A stretch of 49,870 nt of DNA, taken from the NCBI GenBank assembly GCA_031291445.1, contig JARLJA010000198.1:1-49870 (forward strand), written 5' to 3'. Numbering within the stretch: the stretch's first letter is position 1; each line of letters opens with the position of its first letter. Below the pieces are notes generated by a model. It was not told the origin of the DNA. It made no database searches and saw nothing but the letters and a program-made list of their open reading frames with translations. This stretch comes from Xanthobacteraceae bacterium. GTDB lineage: Bacteria; Pseudomonadota; Alphaproteobacteria; Rhizobiales; Xanthobacteraceae. The position numbers were made by a program, and so were the translations under genes. Shown here one piece after another: positions 1-8,755 of the stretch.

Positions 1-276
1 GCGGCGACCGCGACCGCCGCGCGCTGACGCGGCGCAGATCGTGCCGGCCCGTCGCGGCCGGCACACACGCGCGAGACACGATTCGAAACGCGCCGGACAT
101 CGAAGAGAGACCTCGCGATCGCTCGACCGCGGCGGCGCGGCCGGTTGCGGCGCCGATCTCGCACGCGCATGGCCTCCTGATGGGAATAAATCGTATATTT
201 AATATTACCTGGATACCCCCGTCATATTTAAATTCAAATATTCCCGCACCCGGAATCATCCAGGGGGAGACTCATT
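1..276. other. Upstream region of the first phosphoesterase
   Basis: No complete gene is visible here. Bases 1-27 could be the last codons of a gene lying to the left, since frame 1 is open up to a TGA at 25-27; this is weak. Bases 41-64 form a perfect hairpin (GTGCCGGCC, 6-base loop, GGCCGGCAC) without a T-tract, resembling the GC-rich hairpins found after the phosphoesterase genes further on, so it may end an upstream transcript. From about 181 the sequence turns AT-rich and holds the shared upstream element at 220-232. Confidence 0.4.
220..232 (+). promoter_or_regulatory. Shared upstream element, copy 1 (CGTCATATTTAAA)
   Basis: The 13-mer CGTCATATTTAAA lies 45 bases before the GTG start of the first phosphoesterase. 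Near-identical 13-mers lie 43 and 42 bases before the second and third paralogues (2520-2532 and 6383-6395). The AT-rich core stands out in a GC-rich genome. It may be a promoter core or a regulator site; which of the two cannot be decided from sequence. Confidence 0.45.
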
Positions 277-2280
277 GTGACGACCAAACTTCGCAACCAT
301 GAACGCCAGTGGCGGCTGTCCTCCGCGCTCTACACCTCGATCGTCGCCGCCTCTGCCGCGGCCACCGTCCTCGGCCTCGGCACCGCCGCGATCGGCGGCG
401 CCGTCGATCCCGTCGCCGCGGTGAAGACCGCAAGCCCGATCAAGCGCGTGATCATCCTGATCGGCGAAAATCGCGGCCTCGACCACACCTTCGGCACCTA
501 CACCCCCAAGGGCGCGGGCCAGACCATCAGCAACCTCTTGTCCAAGGGCATCGTCAACGCCGACGGCACCCCGGGCCCGAACTACGCGCTGGCGCAGCAG
601 TATTCGGTCGCGGGCCAGCCGGCCTGGTACTTCGGCGCGCCGAATGCCGCCAAGAGCCCCTACAATCCCATCAACCTGATGCCGCAGCCCAACACCAACG
701 GCGCTCCGAAGGCGCAAGGCTCGTCGTCGGCGCCGTTCCTGTCGAGCCTGACGTCGGAACTCGCCACCCTGGAGCCGGACCTGCCGGCCAGCCAGGATGT
801 GCTGCTGACCACCGGCGCCACCGGCCTCGCCACCGGCAAGCTCGACACCCGCGTCCCCGGTGCCGGCTCGTTGTCCGGTCCGTTCCCGCTGCAGGGTCCG
901 AACCTCACCGACGACGACTACACCGGCGACATGACGCACCGCTTCTACCAGGCCGCCCAGCAGCAGGATTGCAGCATCGCCAACGCGACCGCGACCAATC
1001 CGTCGGGCTGCCTCAACGACCTGTTCCCGTTCGTGATGGCGACCTATGCGTCCAACTCGAGCCAGGGCAACGAGATGGGCTTCTACAACTCCGCCCAGGG
1101 CCAGGTCTCGTTCCTGACGACGCTCGCCGACCGCTTCACGCTGAGCGACAACTTCCACCAGTCGTTCCTCGGCGGCACCGCGGCCAACCACATGATGTTC
1201 GGCACCGGCGACGCCGTGTTCTGGACCGACGGCAACGGCAACGCGACGGCGCCCAAGTCGAGCCTGCTCGCCAACCCGAACCCGAAGACCGGCACCGTCA
1301 ACACCTACACCGTCGACGGCAACTTCACCGGCTGCGGCGACAGCACCCAGCCCGGCGTGGCGCCGATCCTGAACTATCTCGCCAGCCTGCCCTATCACCC
1401 GGCCTCCAACTGCCAGGCCGGCCACTACTACATGATCGACAACGTCAACCCGGGCTACCTGCCGAACGGCGCGCTGGCAAACAGCGAAGGCGGCATTCCG
1501 CCGGCTCCGCTGCGCACCATCGGCGACGCGCTGACCGCCAAGAACATCAGCTGGGCCTATTTCGGCGGCGCCTACAACGACGCCGTCGCGCTGTCGAACG
1601 CGGCGGTGGCGACGAACCCGTCCAAGCCCAACCTATCGACCGCCGCCGCGGCCGATCCGGCGCACGCGCTGGGGACCGCCTACTGCCAGATCTGCAATCC
1701 GTTCTCCTACATGACCTCGATCATGGGCAATCCGACCCAGCGCGCGGCGCATATCAAGGACACGGCCGACCTGATCACCGGCATCGAGACCAACACCTTG
1801 CCGTCGGTGTCGATCGGCAAGCCGGACGGCCTGCTCGACGGTCACCCGTCGTCGTCGAAGATCGATCTGTTCGAAGGCTACGTGCAGAACGTTCTCACCG
1901 CGCTGCAGAAGAATCCGCGCATGCTGGCGGAAACCGCCGTCTTCATCACCTGGGACGAAGCCGGCGGCTACTACGACTCCGGCTACGTCCAGCCGGTCGA
2001 CTTCTTCGGCGACGGACCGCGCATTCCGCTCCTGATCCTGTCGCCCTACACCGCCGGCGGCAAAGTCAACCACGCCTATGGCGACCACGTCTCGCTGCTG
2101 AAGTTCATCGAGCGCAACTGGTCGATCGCGCCGATCACCAGCCGCAGCCGCGACAACCTGCCGAACCCGGTGCCGAGCGCGGCGAACCTGTACGTCCCGG
2201 CCAACTCGCCGGCGATCGACGACCTGTTCGACGCCTTCGACTTCACCGACCCGCCGTCGGTGCCGAACTATCTGCCGTGA
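277..2280 (+). CDS. Secreted phosphoesterase (phospholipase C/acid phosphatase family), paralogue 1
   Basis: Predicted exported phosphoesterase of the alkaline-phosphatase superfamily (PF04185 type), which hydrolyses phosphate esters such as phospholipid head groups; the substrate cannot be told here. The 667-residue protein starts at GTG 277, eight bases after a GGGGGAGA ribosome site. An N-terminal hydrophobic stretch (about residues 17-48) fits a signal peptide or anchor. Residues 63-75 (GENRGLDHTFGTY) are the family's metal/nucleophile motif; TWDEAGGYYDSGY near 558 and YGDHVSLLKF near 601 supply the C-terminal metal ligands. Paired cysteines (QQQDC, NPSGC, YCQIC) suggest disulfides and a periplasmic or extracellular location. 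It is closely similar to the genes at 2575 and 6437, so the cluster arose by duplication. Confident on family, not on substrate. Confidence 0.85.
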   Translation: MTTKLRNHERQWRLSSALYTSIVAASAAATVLGLGTAAIGGAVDPVAAVKTASPIKRVIILIGENRGLDHTFGTYTPKGAGQTISNLLSKGIVNADGTPGPNYALAQQYSVAGQPAWYFGAPNAAKSPYNPINLMPQPNTNGAPKAQGSSSAPFLSSLTSELATLEPDLPASQDVLLTTGATGLATGKLDTRVPGAGSLSGPFPLQGPNLTDDDYTGDMTHRFYQAAQQQDCSIANATATNPSGCLNDLFPFVMATYASNSSQGNEMGFYNSAQGQVSFLTTLADRFTLSDNFHQSFLGGTAANHMMFGTGDAVFWTDGNGNATAPKSSLLANPNPKTGTVNTYTVDGNFTGCGDSTQPGVAPILNYLASLPYHPASNCQAGHYYMIDNVNPGYLPNGALANSEGGIPPAPLRTIGDALTAKNISWAYFGGAYNDAVALSNAAVATNPSKPNLSTAAAADPAHALGTAYCQICNPFSYMTSIMGNPTQRAAHIKDTADLITGIETNTLPSVSIGKPDGLLDGHPSSSKIDLFEGYVQNVLTALQKNPRMLAETAVFITWDEAGGYYDSGYVQPVDFFGDGPRIPLLILSPYTAGGKVNHAYGDHVSLLKFIERNWSIAPITSRSRDNLPNPVPSAANLYVPANSPAIDDLFDAFDFTDPPSVPNYLP

Positions 2281-2334
2281 CGGCATAGCCACGACGACGC
2301 CGGGGCCGCGAGCGCGGTCCCGGCGAACTGCTTC

Positions 2335-2369
2335 GGCGCCGGTCAGGCCTTCGCAGGCTGGCCGGCGCC
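2335..2369. repeat. Inverted repeat after paralogue 1
   Basis: GGCGCCGGTCAGGCC and GGCTGGCCGGCGCC pair around a short loop. An almost identical hairpin with the same following bases (TCTGCGTCAA) lies after paralogue 2 at 4675-4709. A second GC hairpin lies just before it (about 2300-2325). No T-tract follows, so these are doubtful terminators, but their conservation shows that the flanks were duplicated along with the gene. Confidence 0.6.
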
Positions 2370-2519
2370 GATCTGCGTCAAGGCCGCGGCATCGCCATCA
2401 CGACCGCCGCGCGGCCGATCACGATTTAATCCGCATAACGTGATCGCCGTGGCGCGCATGGCCGCCATTCGCGGCAAGAACCGATTATTTCAAGCCTGCA
2501 ATAATACCGGCGCCACGGA

Positions 2520-2532
2520 CGTCACATTTAAA
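2520..2532 (+). promoter_or_regulatory. Shared upstream element, copy 2 (CGTCACATTTAAA)
   Basis: Differs from copies 1 and 3 by one base (C for T) and lies 43 bases before the GTG start at 2575. The following bases continue the AT-rich palindrome ATTTAAATTTTAAAT. Confidence 0.45.
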
Positions 2533-2574
2533 TTTTAAATATCGCCGCACGGATTCACCATGGGGAGATTCGTT

Positions 2575-4614
2575 GTGACGACCAGGCTTCGCATCCATAA
2601 GAAACGCCAGTGGCGGCTGCCCGCGGCGTTCTACACCTCGATCGTCGCGGCCTCCGCCGCGGCCACCGTCCTCGGCCTCGGCACCGCCGCGATCGGCGGC
2701 GCCGTCGATCCCGTCGCCGCGGTGCCGACCGCAAGCCCGATCAAGCGCGTGATCATCCTGATCGGCGAAAATCGCGGCCTCGACCACACCTTCGGCACCT
2801 ACACGCCGGTGGGCAAGGGCCAGACCATCAGCAACCTGCTGTCGAAGGGCATCGTCAACGCCGACGGCAGCCCGGGCCCGAACTACGCGCTCGCCCAGCA
2901 GTATGCGGTCGCGCCGCAGCCGGCTTTCTATTTCGGCGCACCGAACGTGGCCAAGAGCCCCTACAACAACGCCACCAATCCGATGCCGCAGCCGACCACC
3001 GGCGGCGCGCCGTCCGGGCCGAACGCGTACTATCCCTACGGCGTGGGCTACTCCGCCCCGTTCTACCCCTCCTGTTCGGATCCGAATCAGAGCGCAGGCT
3101 GCGATTCGAACTGGGATCAGGAGGCTCAACTGGTCACCTCGGAGGACCCCGACATCAAGGCCAGCCAGTTCTCTATGCTGAGCGAGGGCTGGACCGGTCT
3201 GGGCAATGGCGTGCTCGACACCCGCATCCCCGGCGCCGGCTCGCTGGTCGGACCGTTCCCGTTCCAGGGACCGAGCATCGGCGACAACGACTACACCGGT
3301 GACCAGACGCACCGCTTCTTCATGGCCGCGCAGCAGCAGGATTGCAGCATCGCCAACGCCACGCCGGCCAATCCGTCCGGCTGCCTCAACGACCTGTTCC
3401 CGTTCACCATGTGGGCGACGCACCAGACCTATGCGCTGGGCAACCCGATGGGCTTCTACAACATGGCCCAGGGCCAGGTCTCGTACCTCAAGACGCTGGC
3501 CGATCGCTTCACCCTGAGCGACAACTTCCACCAGGCGATCCTCGGCGGCACCTATCCGAACCACATGGCGCTCGTCACCGGCGACGTCTTGTACTGGTCC
3601 GACGGCAACGGCAATGCGACGGCGCCGAATCCGGCGTGGGTCGCCAATCCGAACCCGGTGGATCCCAGCAATCCCACGTCGGGGTACATCAACGACCAGA
3701 ACTTCGTGAACTGCGCCGACACCACCCAGCCCGGCGTGGCGCCGATCGTGAACTACCTGGCGAGCCTGCCCTACAAGGCCAAATCGAACTGCGAGGCCGG
3801 CCACTACTACCTGATCAACAACTCCAACCCCGGCTACAACGCGGACGGCAGCCTGAGTGGCAGCGTGCCGCCGTCGTCGCTGCGCAGCATCGGCGACGCG
3901 TTGAACGAGCACAAGATCACCTGGGGATTTTTCGGCGCCGGCTTGAAGGACGCCGCCTGGGCAGCGACGAACGGCGTGTGGGCCGGCAGCGACCCCGCGC
4001 ATGCGTGGGGCGCGGTCTACTGCGCGATCTGCAACCCGTTCCAGTATCTGAGCTCGATCATGGGCGATCCCGCCCAGCGCGCGGCGCACATGAAGGATAC
4101 CACCGATCTCGTCGCGGGCATCCACAACAACACGCTGCCCGCGGTGTCGTTCGGCAAGCCCGACGGCTACCTGGACGGTCATCCGCAATCGTCGAAGGTC
4201 GATCTGTTCGAAGCCTACGTACAGAATATTCTGGCCGAGTTGCAGAAGAACCCGCGCATGCTGGCGGAAACCGCCGTATTCATCACCTGGGATGAAGCCG
4301 GCGGCTACTACGACTCCGGTTTCGTGCAGCCGATCGACTTCTTCGGCGACGGACCGCGCATTCCGCTGCTGGTGCTGTCGCCCTACTCGACCGGCGGCAA
4401 GATCCACCACGCCTACGGGGACCACGCGTCGATCCTGAAGTTCATCGAGCGCAACTGGAACCTGCAGCCGCTGACCAACCGCAGCCGCGACAACCTGCCG
4501 AACCCGACGAGCGACCCGTCGAACCCCTACGTGCCGACCAACTCGCCGGCGCTCGACGACCTGTTCGACGCGTTCGACTTCACCTCCGCGGCGGTGCCGA
4601 ACTATCAGCCGTAA
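2575..4614 (+). CDS. Secreted phosphoesterase (phospholipase C/acid phosphatase family), paralogue 2
   Basis: Second copy of the exported phosphoesterase, 679 residues. The start is set at GTG 2575, because an in-frame ATG at 2560 overlaps the GGGGAGA ribosome site and the GTG matches the start of paralogue 1 (GTGACGACC in both). It has the same N-terminal hydrophobic segment, GENRGLDHTFGTY motif and C-terminal TWDEAGGYYDSG and YGDHASILKF motifs. It differs from its sisters by a roughly 30-residue insertion after the first quarter, bringing an extra cysteine pair (PSCSDPNQSAGC), and by a shorter loop in the second half. The family assignment is secure; a different substrate range is possible but not shown. 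Confidence 0.85.
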   Translation: MTTRLRIHKKRQWRLPAAFYTSIVAASAAATVLGLGTAAIGGAVDPVAAVPTASPIKRVIILIGENRGLDHTFGTYTPVGKGQTISNLLSKGIVNADGSPGPNYALAQQYAVAPQPAFYFGAPNVAKSPYNNATNPMPQPTTGGAPSGPNAYYPYGVGYSAPFYPSCSDPNQSAGCDSNWDQEAQLVTSEDPDIKASQFSMLSEGWTGLGNGVLDTRIPGAGSLVGPFPFQGPSIGDNDYTGDQTHRFFMAAQQQDCSIANATPANPSGCLNDLFPFTMWATHQTYALGNPMGFYNMAQGQVSYLKTLADRFTLSDNFHQAILGGTYPNHMALVTGDVLYWSDGNGNATAPNPAWVANPNPVDPSNPTSGYINDQNFVNCADTTQPGVAPIVNYLASLPYKAKSNCEAGHYYLINNSNPGYNADGSLSGSVPPSSLRSIGDALNEHKITWGFFGAGLKDAAWAATNGVWAGSDPAHAWGAVYCAICNPFQYLSSIMGDPAQRAAHMKDTTDLVAGIHNNTLPAVSFGKPDGYLDGHPQSSKVDLFEAYVQNILAELQKNPRMLAETAVFITWDEAGGYYDSGFVQPIDFFGDGPRIPLLVLSPYSTGGKIHHAYGDHASILKFIERNWNLQPLTNRSRDNLPNPTSDPSNPYVPTNSPALDDLFDAFDFTSAAVPNYQP

Positions 4615-4674
4615 CGGCATAATCACCACGCCGCCGGGACCGAGCCACGGTCCCGGCCGCCTCCAAAGCCTTCC

Positions 4675-4709
4675 GGCGCCGGTCAAGCCCTCGTGGCATG
4701 ACCGGCGCC
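4675..4709. repeat. Inverted repeat after paralogue 2
   Basis: GGCGCCGGTCAAGCC pairs with GGCATGACCGGCGCC. It is the counterpart of the hairpin at 2335-2369 and is likewise followed by TCTGCGTCAA. It lies between paralogue 2 and the DUF4412-like gene. No T-tract. Confidence 0.6.
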
Positions 4710-4751
4710 GTCTGCGTCAACAATCGTCGATAAACGGAGTTCGTCCGAATC

Positions 4752-5477
4752 ATGGTCCCGACTTCATTTCGCAACACTCGCGACCGCATGTCGAAAGCCG
4801 TGCCGACCGCCCGCCTCGCCATCGCGGCGCTCGCCGCGCTGCTCGCCACGAGCGCCGCGGCGTCGGCACAGCAGTTTTCCGCCGAACTCTCGCGGCGCGA
4901 CAAGGACGGCCAGATCTCCATGGGCCGGTTGGCGGCCGCCGGCGACAAGGTCCGCATCGAGGCGCCCGATCTGCCGAGCGGTTTCTTCATTGTCCGCGGC
5001 GACGCCAAGGCGGTGTATTTCGTGCAGCCGGACCGGCGGGTGTTCATGGATGCGCGGCAGTCCAGCGTTCTGACCGAAATCATGGTGCCGGTCGACCCGG
5101 AGGCGCCGTGCCCGAAATGGCAGGCGATGGCCGAGATCTCGAGGAGCGCCGAGGGCGGCGCGGCGTGGCGCTGTGAGCGCATCGGCGAGGACACACGCGA
5201 TGGTCGCGCCACGATCAGGTACGGCATGACGTCGCCGCGTGGCAGGCATTATTCCGGCTGGATCGATCCGCGGCTGAAGTTCGTGGTGCGAATCGAGGCC
5301 GACGACGGCGCCACGACCGAGCTGGCCGATGTCCGGGAAGGGCCGCAGCCCGACAGTGCGTTCGAGATCCCGGCGGGCCTGCACAAGTTCGACCCACAGC
5401 AGCTCATCGAGCTCATGAAGCACAGCGACGTGTGGGTCGATCCGGCGAAGGATTCGCGCGCCGAGCCGTTGAAGTGA
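4752..5477 (+). CDS. Secreted DUF4412-like protein
   Basis: A 241-residue exported protein of unknown role. From an internal Met at residue 13 (base 4788) the sequence reads as a classical signal peptide ending ASAQQ, so either ATG could be the start; 4752 is kept because a GGAG lies upstream of it and nothing lies before 4788. The mature part is beta-rich and contains SGFFIVRGDAKAVYFVQPDRR and a later SGWIDPRLKFVVRIEADDG, the pattern of outer-membrane-lipoprotein-like DUF4412 proteins in which a bound-ion or lipid readout domain is followed by a conserved WxDP segment. Two cysteines (APCPKW, AWRCER) may form a disulfide. It sits 137 bases after paralogue 2 and may share its transcript. Confidence 0.6.
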   Translation: MVPTSFRNTRDRMSKAVPTARLAIAALAALLATSAAASAQQFSAELSRRDKDGQISMGRLAAAGDKVRIEAPDLPSGFFIVRGDAKAVYFVQPDRRVFMDARQSSVLTEIMVPVDPEAPCPKWQAMAEISRSAEGGAAWRCERIGEDTRDGRATIRYGMTSPRGRHYSGWIDPRLKFVVRIEADDGATTELADVREGPQPDSAFEIPAGLHKFDPQQLIELMKHSDVWVDPAKDSRAEPLK

Positions 5478-5703
5478 AACGCTCCGACGCGCGCGGCGGA
5501 TTGCGCGTGACGCGTCGACGCGCGGACGGCGACGTCGACACCGTCACGCGGCCGGAAAGGCGATGTCGTAAGACAGTCTTGAAATACCGTTAGGATTTAA
5601 TTGACGGCCCGCAAACGATTTAAATAGTGGTGCCGGGCCGCATCGAGCGACCGGCGTCTCCTCACCCTTCACGCGGGCCTCTGGCAGATCGGAGAAATGA
5701 ACT
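5478..5703. other. Intergenic region before the PEP-CTERM gene
   Basis: No gene. It holds an AT-rich block with two ATTTAA-type words (GGATTTAATTG at about 5593 and ATTTAAAT at 5618-5625). The second resembles the core of the element before the phosphoesterases but lies 79 bases from the start and lacks the CGTCA part, so a common regulator is possible but unproven. Confidence 0.35.
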
Positions 5704-6279
5704 ATGACTGGAAAGCTTCTCGGACTCGCGGCGGCCGCGGCCATGGTCGCCGGCGCGATGACGTCGACGGCCCAGGCGTCGACGTTCGACATCACCTTCA
5801 CGTCGCCCGAGGTCTCGATCAACGCGCTGGCCACCGCGACGCCCGACGGATCCTTCTACGACATCACCGGCATCACCGGCACGGTGACCTCCGGCACCAC
5901 CACCTACGCCATCACCGGCCTCTACGGCGTCGCCGGCTCGCCGAGCAATGTCCAGTCGGACGGCACCTTCACCTACGACAACGTGATCGCCAACATCGGT
6001 GGCGTGCTGCAGTGGGACGGCAACGGCCTCGCCGTCACCGCCGGATCGGCGAACTACGTCTACAACGTGTTCTCCGATACGTTCTACGGCCTGAACAATG
6101 CGCTGCTGAGCACTGACCCCGCCGTCGGGACCTTCGCCACGACCATCGAGACCCTCGGCACCGGAACGATCGCCGCGGTTCCCGAGCCCTCGACCTGGGC
6201 GATGATGATCCTGGGCTTCCTCGGCCTCGGCGTCGCGGCGTTCCGCCGCAAGGCCGGCACGGCGCTGCGCGCCGCCTGA
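5704..6279 (+). CDS. PEP-CTERM sorting-domain protein
   Basis: A 191-residue exported protein. It has an N-terminal signal peptide (residues 1-25, ending STAQA) and a beta-rich, Gly/Thr-rich central domain without known motif. The C-terminal sorting signal starts near residue 159: [10 protein letters not shown], a hydrophobic helix, then FRRK. That tripartite signal is recognised by an exosortase, which cleaves at PEP and transfers the protein to the envelope or an exopolysaccharide; the exosortase gene is not in this window. The start ATG is preceded by GGAGAA. A good intrinsic terminator follows, so it is probably transcribed alone. A role in biofilm or surface matrix is inferred from the family. 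Confidence 0.85.
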   Translation: MTGKLLGLAAAAAMVAGAMTSTAQASTFDITFTSPEVSINALATATPDGSFYDITGITGTVTSGTTTYAITGLYGVAGSPSNVQSDGTFTYDNVIANIGGVLQWDGNGLAVTAGSANYVYNVFSDTFYGLNNALLSTDPAVGTFATTIETLGTGTIAAVPEPSTWAMMILGFLGLGVAAFRRKAGTALRAA

Positions 6280-6307
6280 GGCGCCCGCGCGCCGGGACAG
6301 GAGCCAG

Positions 6308-6333
6308 AGGCCGCCCTTCGGGGCGGCCTTTTT
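6308..6333 (+). terminator. Rho-independent terminator after the PEP-CTERM gene
   Basis: Stem AGGCCGCCC/GGGCGGCCT closed by a TTCG-type loop and followed by TTTTT. Confidence 0.85.
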
Positions 6334-6382
6334 CGTACCCGGATTTAAAATATTTCAACATATAAAGAAAATGGAACACCAG

Positions 6383-6395
6383 CGTCATATTTAAA
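6383..6395 (+). promoter_or_regulatory. Shared upstream element, copy 3 (CGTCATATTTAAA)
   Basis: Identical 13-mer to copy 1, 42 bases before the GTG start of paralogue 3. Lies just beyond the terminator of the PEP-CTERM gene, so it probably drives paralogue 3 on its own. Confidence 0.45.
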
Positions 6396-6436
6396 GACGA
6401 TTATCCGCCCGGACTCATTTCAGGGGAGACGTGTTC

Positions 6437-8449
6437 GTGAAGACCAATTTCCGCAGCCAGACCCGCCCGTGGCGGCTGACCACCGCGCTCTACACCTCGA
6501 TCGTCGCCGCCACGGCGCTCGGCCTCGGCACCGCCGCGATCGGCGGCGCCGTCGACCCGGTCGCCGCGGTGAACACCGCGACCCCGATCAAGCGCGTCAT
6601 CATCCTGGTCGGCGAAAATCGCGGCCTCGACCACACCTTCGGCACCTACACGCCCAAGGGCGCGGGCCAGACCATCAACAATTTCCTCTCCAAGGGCATC
6701 ATCAACGCCGACGGAACCCCGGGCCCGAACTACGCGCTGGCGCAGCAGAACTCGGTCGCGGCCCAGCCGGCCTACTACAACGGCGCGCCGAACGCGGCCA
6801 AGTCGCCCTATAACGGCGTCAACCTGATGCCGCAGCCCAACACCAACAACGCCTCGACCGCGCCGAACACCTCCGCCCCGCCCCTGATTCCCCAGTTGGC
6901 CGCGCTGGAGCCGGATCTCACGGTCGCCCAGAAGCCGCTGCTGTCGACCGGCGCCACCGGCCTGCCGTTGCATTCGCTCGACACCCGCGTGCCGGGCGCC
7001 GGCTCGCTGTCCGGTCCGTTCCCGCTGCAGGGCCCGAACCTTACCGACGACGACTACAACGGCGACCAGATCCACCGCTTCTTCCAGGCCACCCAGCAGC
7101 AGGATTGCAGCATCGCCAACGCGACGGCGGCCAATCCGTCGGGCTGCCTCGGCGACCTGTTCGCCTTCGTGATGGGCACCTTCTCGGCCGCCGACTACAG
7201 CCAGGGCAACGAAATGGGCTTCTACAACGTCGCCCAGGGCCAGGCTTCCTACCTCAAGACGCTGGCCGACCGCTTCACGCTCAGCGACAACTTCCACCAG
7301 GCCTTCCTCGGCGGCACCGGCGCCAACCACATGATGCTCGGCACCGGCGACGCCGCGTACTGGACCGACGGCAACGGCACCCCGACCACGCCGCCGTCGA
7401 GCGTGATCGCCAACCCCAATCCGGTGGCCAACACCGTCAACCAGTACACGGTCGACGGCAACTTCACGAACTGCGCCGACACCACCCAGCCCGGCATCGC
7501 GCCGATCGCGACCTATCTGGCGAACCTGCCCTACCACCCGGCGACCAACTGCCAGGCCGGTCACTACTACATGATCAACAACGTCAATCCGGGCTATCTG
7601 CCGAACGGCGCGCTGGCCGCGCCGGCCGGCAGCGACGGCAGCACCGTTCCACCGTCGCCGCTGCCGACCATCGGCGACGCCCTGAACGCCAAGGGCATCA
7701 CCTGGGCCTATTTCGGCGGCGCCTACAACGACGCGGTCGCGCTGGCGAACGAGGCGGTGGCGCTGAAGGCGCAGGGCTATCCCTACGACCTCAACACCCT
7801 GATGGAATACGCCGCCACCAAGGACGTCGCGCACCTGGCGGGCATCACCTACTGCCAGATCTGCAACCCGTTCTCCTACGCGACCTCGATCATGGGCAAT
7901 CCCGCCCAGCGCGCGGCGCATATCAAGGACACCGCCGACCTGATCAAGGGCATCCAGACCAACACGCTGCCGTCGGTCTCGATCGGCAAGCCCGACGGGC
8001 TGGTCGACGGCCATCCCGAAACCTCGAAGATCGACCTGTTCGAGGCCTATGTGCAGGACGTGCTGACCGCGCTGCAGGCCAATCCCCGCATGCTGGCGGA
8101 GACCGCGGTGTTCATAACCTGGGACGAAGCCGGCGGCTTCTACGACTCGGGCTACGTCCAGCCGGTCGACTTCTTCGGCGACGGCTCCCGCATCCCGCTG
8201 CTGATCCTGTCGCCCTATACCGGCGGCGGCAAGATCCACCACGCCTACGGCGACCACGCCTCGCTCTTGAAGTTCATCGAGCGCAACTGGTCCGTGAACC
8301 CAATCACGAACCGCAGCCGCGACAACCTGCCGAACCCGGTGCCGAGCGCGGCGAACCCGTACGTCCCGGCCAACGCGCCGGCGATCGACGACCTGTTCGA
8401 CGCCTTCGACTTCACCGACGCCCCGACGGTGCCGAACTATCAGCCGTGA
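6437..8449 (+). CDS. Secreted phosphoesterase (phospholipase C/acid phosphatase family), paralogue 3
   Basis: Third copy, 670 residues. GTG 6437 is chosen because it lies seven bases after GGGGAGAC and aligns with the starts of the other copies; an in-frame GTG at 6431 touches the ribosome site. The N-terminal hydrophobic segment is shorter than in paralogues 1 and 2, lacking the SAAATV part. The GENRGLDHTFGTY, TWDEAGGFYDSGY and YGDHASLLKF motifs are intact. A longer loop around residues 450-475 (KAQGYPYDLNTLMEY) replaces the shorter ones in the sisters. The conserved cysteines are kept. Flanked by its own element and its own terminator, it looks like a single-gene unit. Probably exported; substrate unknown. 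Confidence 0.85.
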   Translation: MKTNFRSQTRPWRLTTALYTSIVAATALGLGTAAIGGAVDPVAAVNTATPIKRVIILVGENRGLDHTFGTYTPKGAGQTINNFLSKGIINADGTPGPNYALAQQNSVAAQPAYYNGAPNAAKSPYNGVNLMPQPNTNNASTAPNTSAPPLIPQLAALEPDLTVAQKPLLSTGATGLPLHSLDTRVPGAGSLSGPFPLQGPNLTDDDYNGDQIHRFFQATQQQDCSIANATAANPSGCLGDLFAFVMGTFSAADYSQGNEMGFYNVAQGQASYLKTLADRFTLSDNFHQAFLGGTGANHMMLGTGDAAYWTDGNGTPTTPPSSVIANPNPVANTVNQYTVDGNFTNCADTTQPGIAPIATYLANLPYHPATNCQAGHYYMINNVNPGYLPNGALAAPAGSDGSTVPPSPLPTIGDALNAKGITWAYFGGAYNDAVALANEAVALKAQGYPYDLNTLMEYAATKDVAHLAGITYCQICNPFSYATSIMGNPAQRAAHIKDTADLIKGIQTNTLPSVSIGKPDGLVDGHPETSKIDLFEAYVQDVLTALQANPRMLAETAVFITWDEAGGFYDSGYVQPVDFFGDGSRIPLLILSPYTGGGKIHHAYGDHASLLKFIERNWSVNPITNRSRDNLPNPVPSAANPYVPANAPAIDDLFDAFDFTDAPTVPNYQP

Positions 8450-8473
8450 CGGCGGGCTTCCAGACACGACGAC

Positions 8474-8501
8474 AAAGGCCGCCCTCACGGGCGGCCTTTT
8501 T
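8474..8501 (+). terminator. Rho-independent terminator after paralogue 3
   Basis: AAAGGCCGCCC, loop TCAC, GGGCGGCC then TTTTT. Its stem is nearly the same as the terminator at 6308-6333. Confidence 0.85.
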
Positions 8502-8610
8502 GCGGGATGAGCCGGGTGAGAGAAGAGTGGACGATGCGGCTGAGCGTGGCGAGCATCGAGATCGTCAATGACGAAGCGTGAAAATTGCCGCGAAGCCGCC
8601 CAATCCGCTG

Positions 8611-8699
8611 CGTCACCCGCGGACTTGATCCGCGGGTCCACGCTTTCGGGCTAGTGCGGCAATTGAAGAGTGGATGGCCGGGTCAAGCCGGCCATGACG
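8611..8699. repeat. Intergenic palindromic repeat, type 1 (copy 1)
   Basis: Two inverted arms, CGTCACCCGCGGACTTGATC and GGCCGGGTCAAGCCGGCC, each followed or preceded by GTCCACGC- or GTGGA-type ends around a variable core. The same unit recurs at 11020, 25181, 33477, 34832, 42179 and 44480. Confidence 0.8.
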
Positions 8700-8755
8700 C
8701 TGAAAACGGAGTGGCACCGCGTGCTGATCACGGACGCTGTCACATCCTGCCGCCC

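Noticed and set aside
2300-2369. Terminators after phosphoesterases 1 and 2
   Set aside because: Strong hairpins but no T-tract; recorded as inverted repeats instead.
2485-4686. Long open frame antisense to phosphoesterase 2 (also 256-1425 and 6401-8641)
   Set aside because: Arg/Val/Gly-rich, no ribosome site, exactly opposite to a well-supported gene; typical of GC-rich third-position bias.
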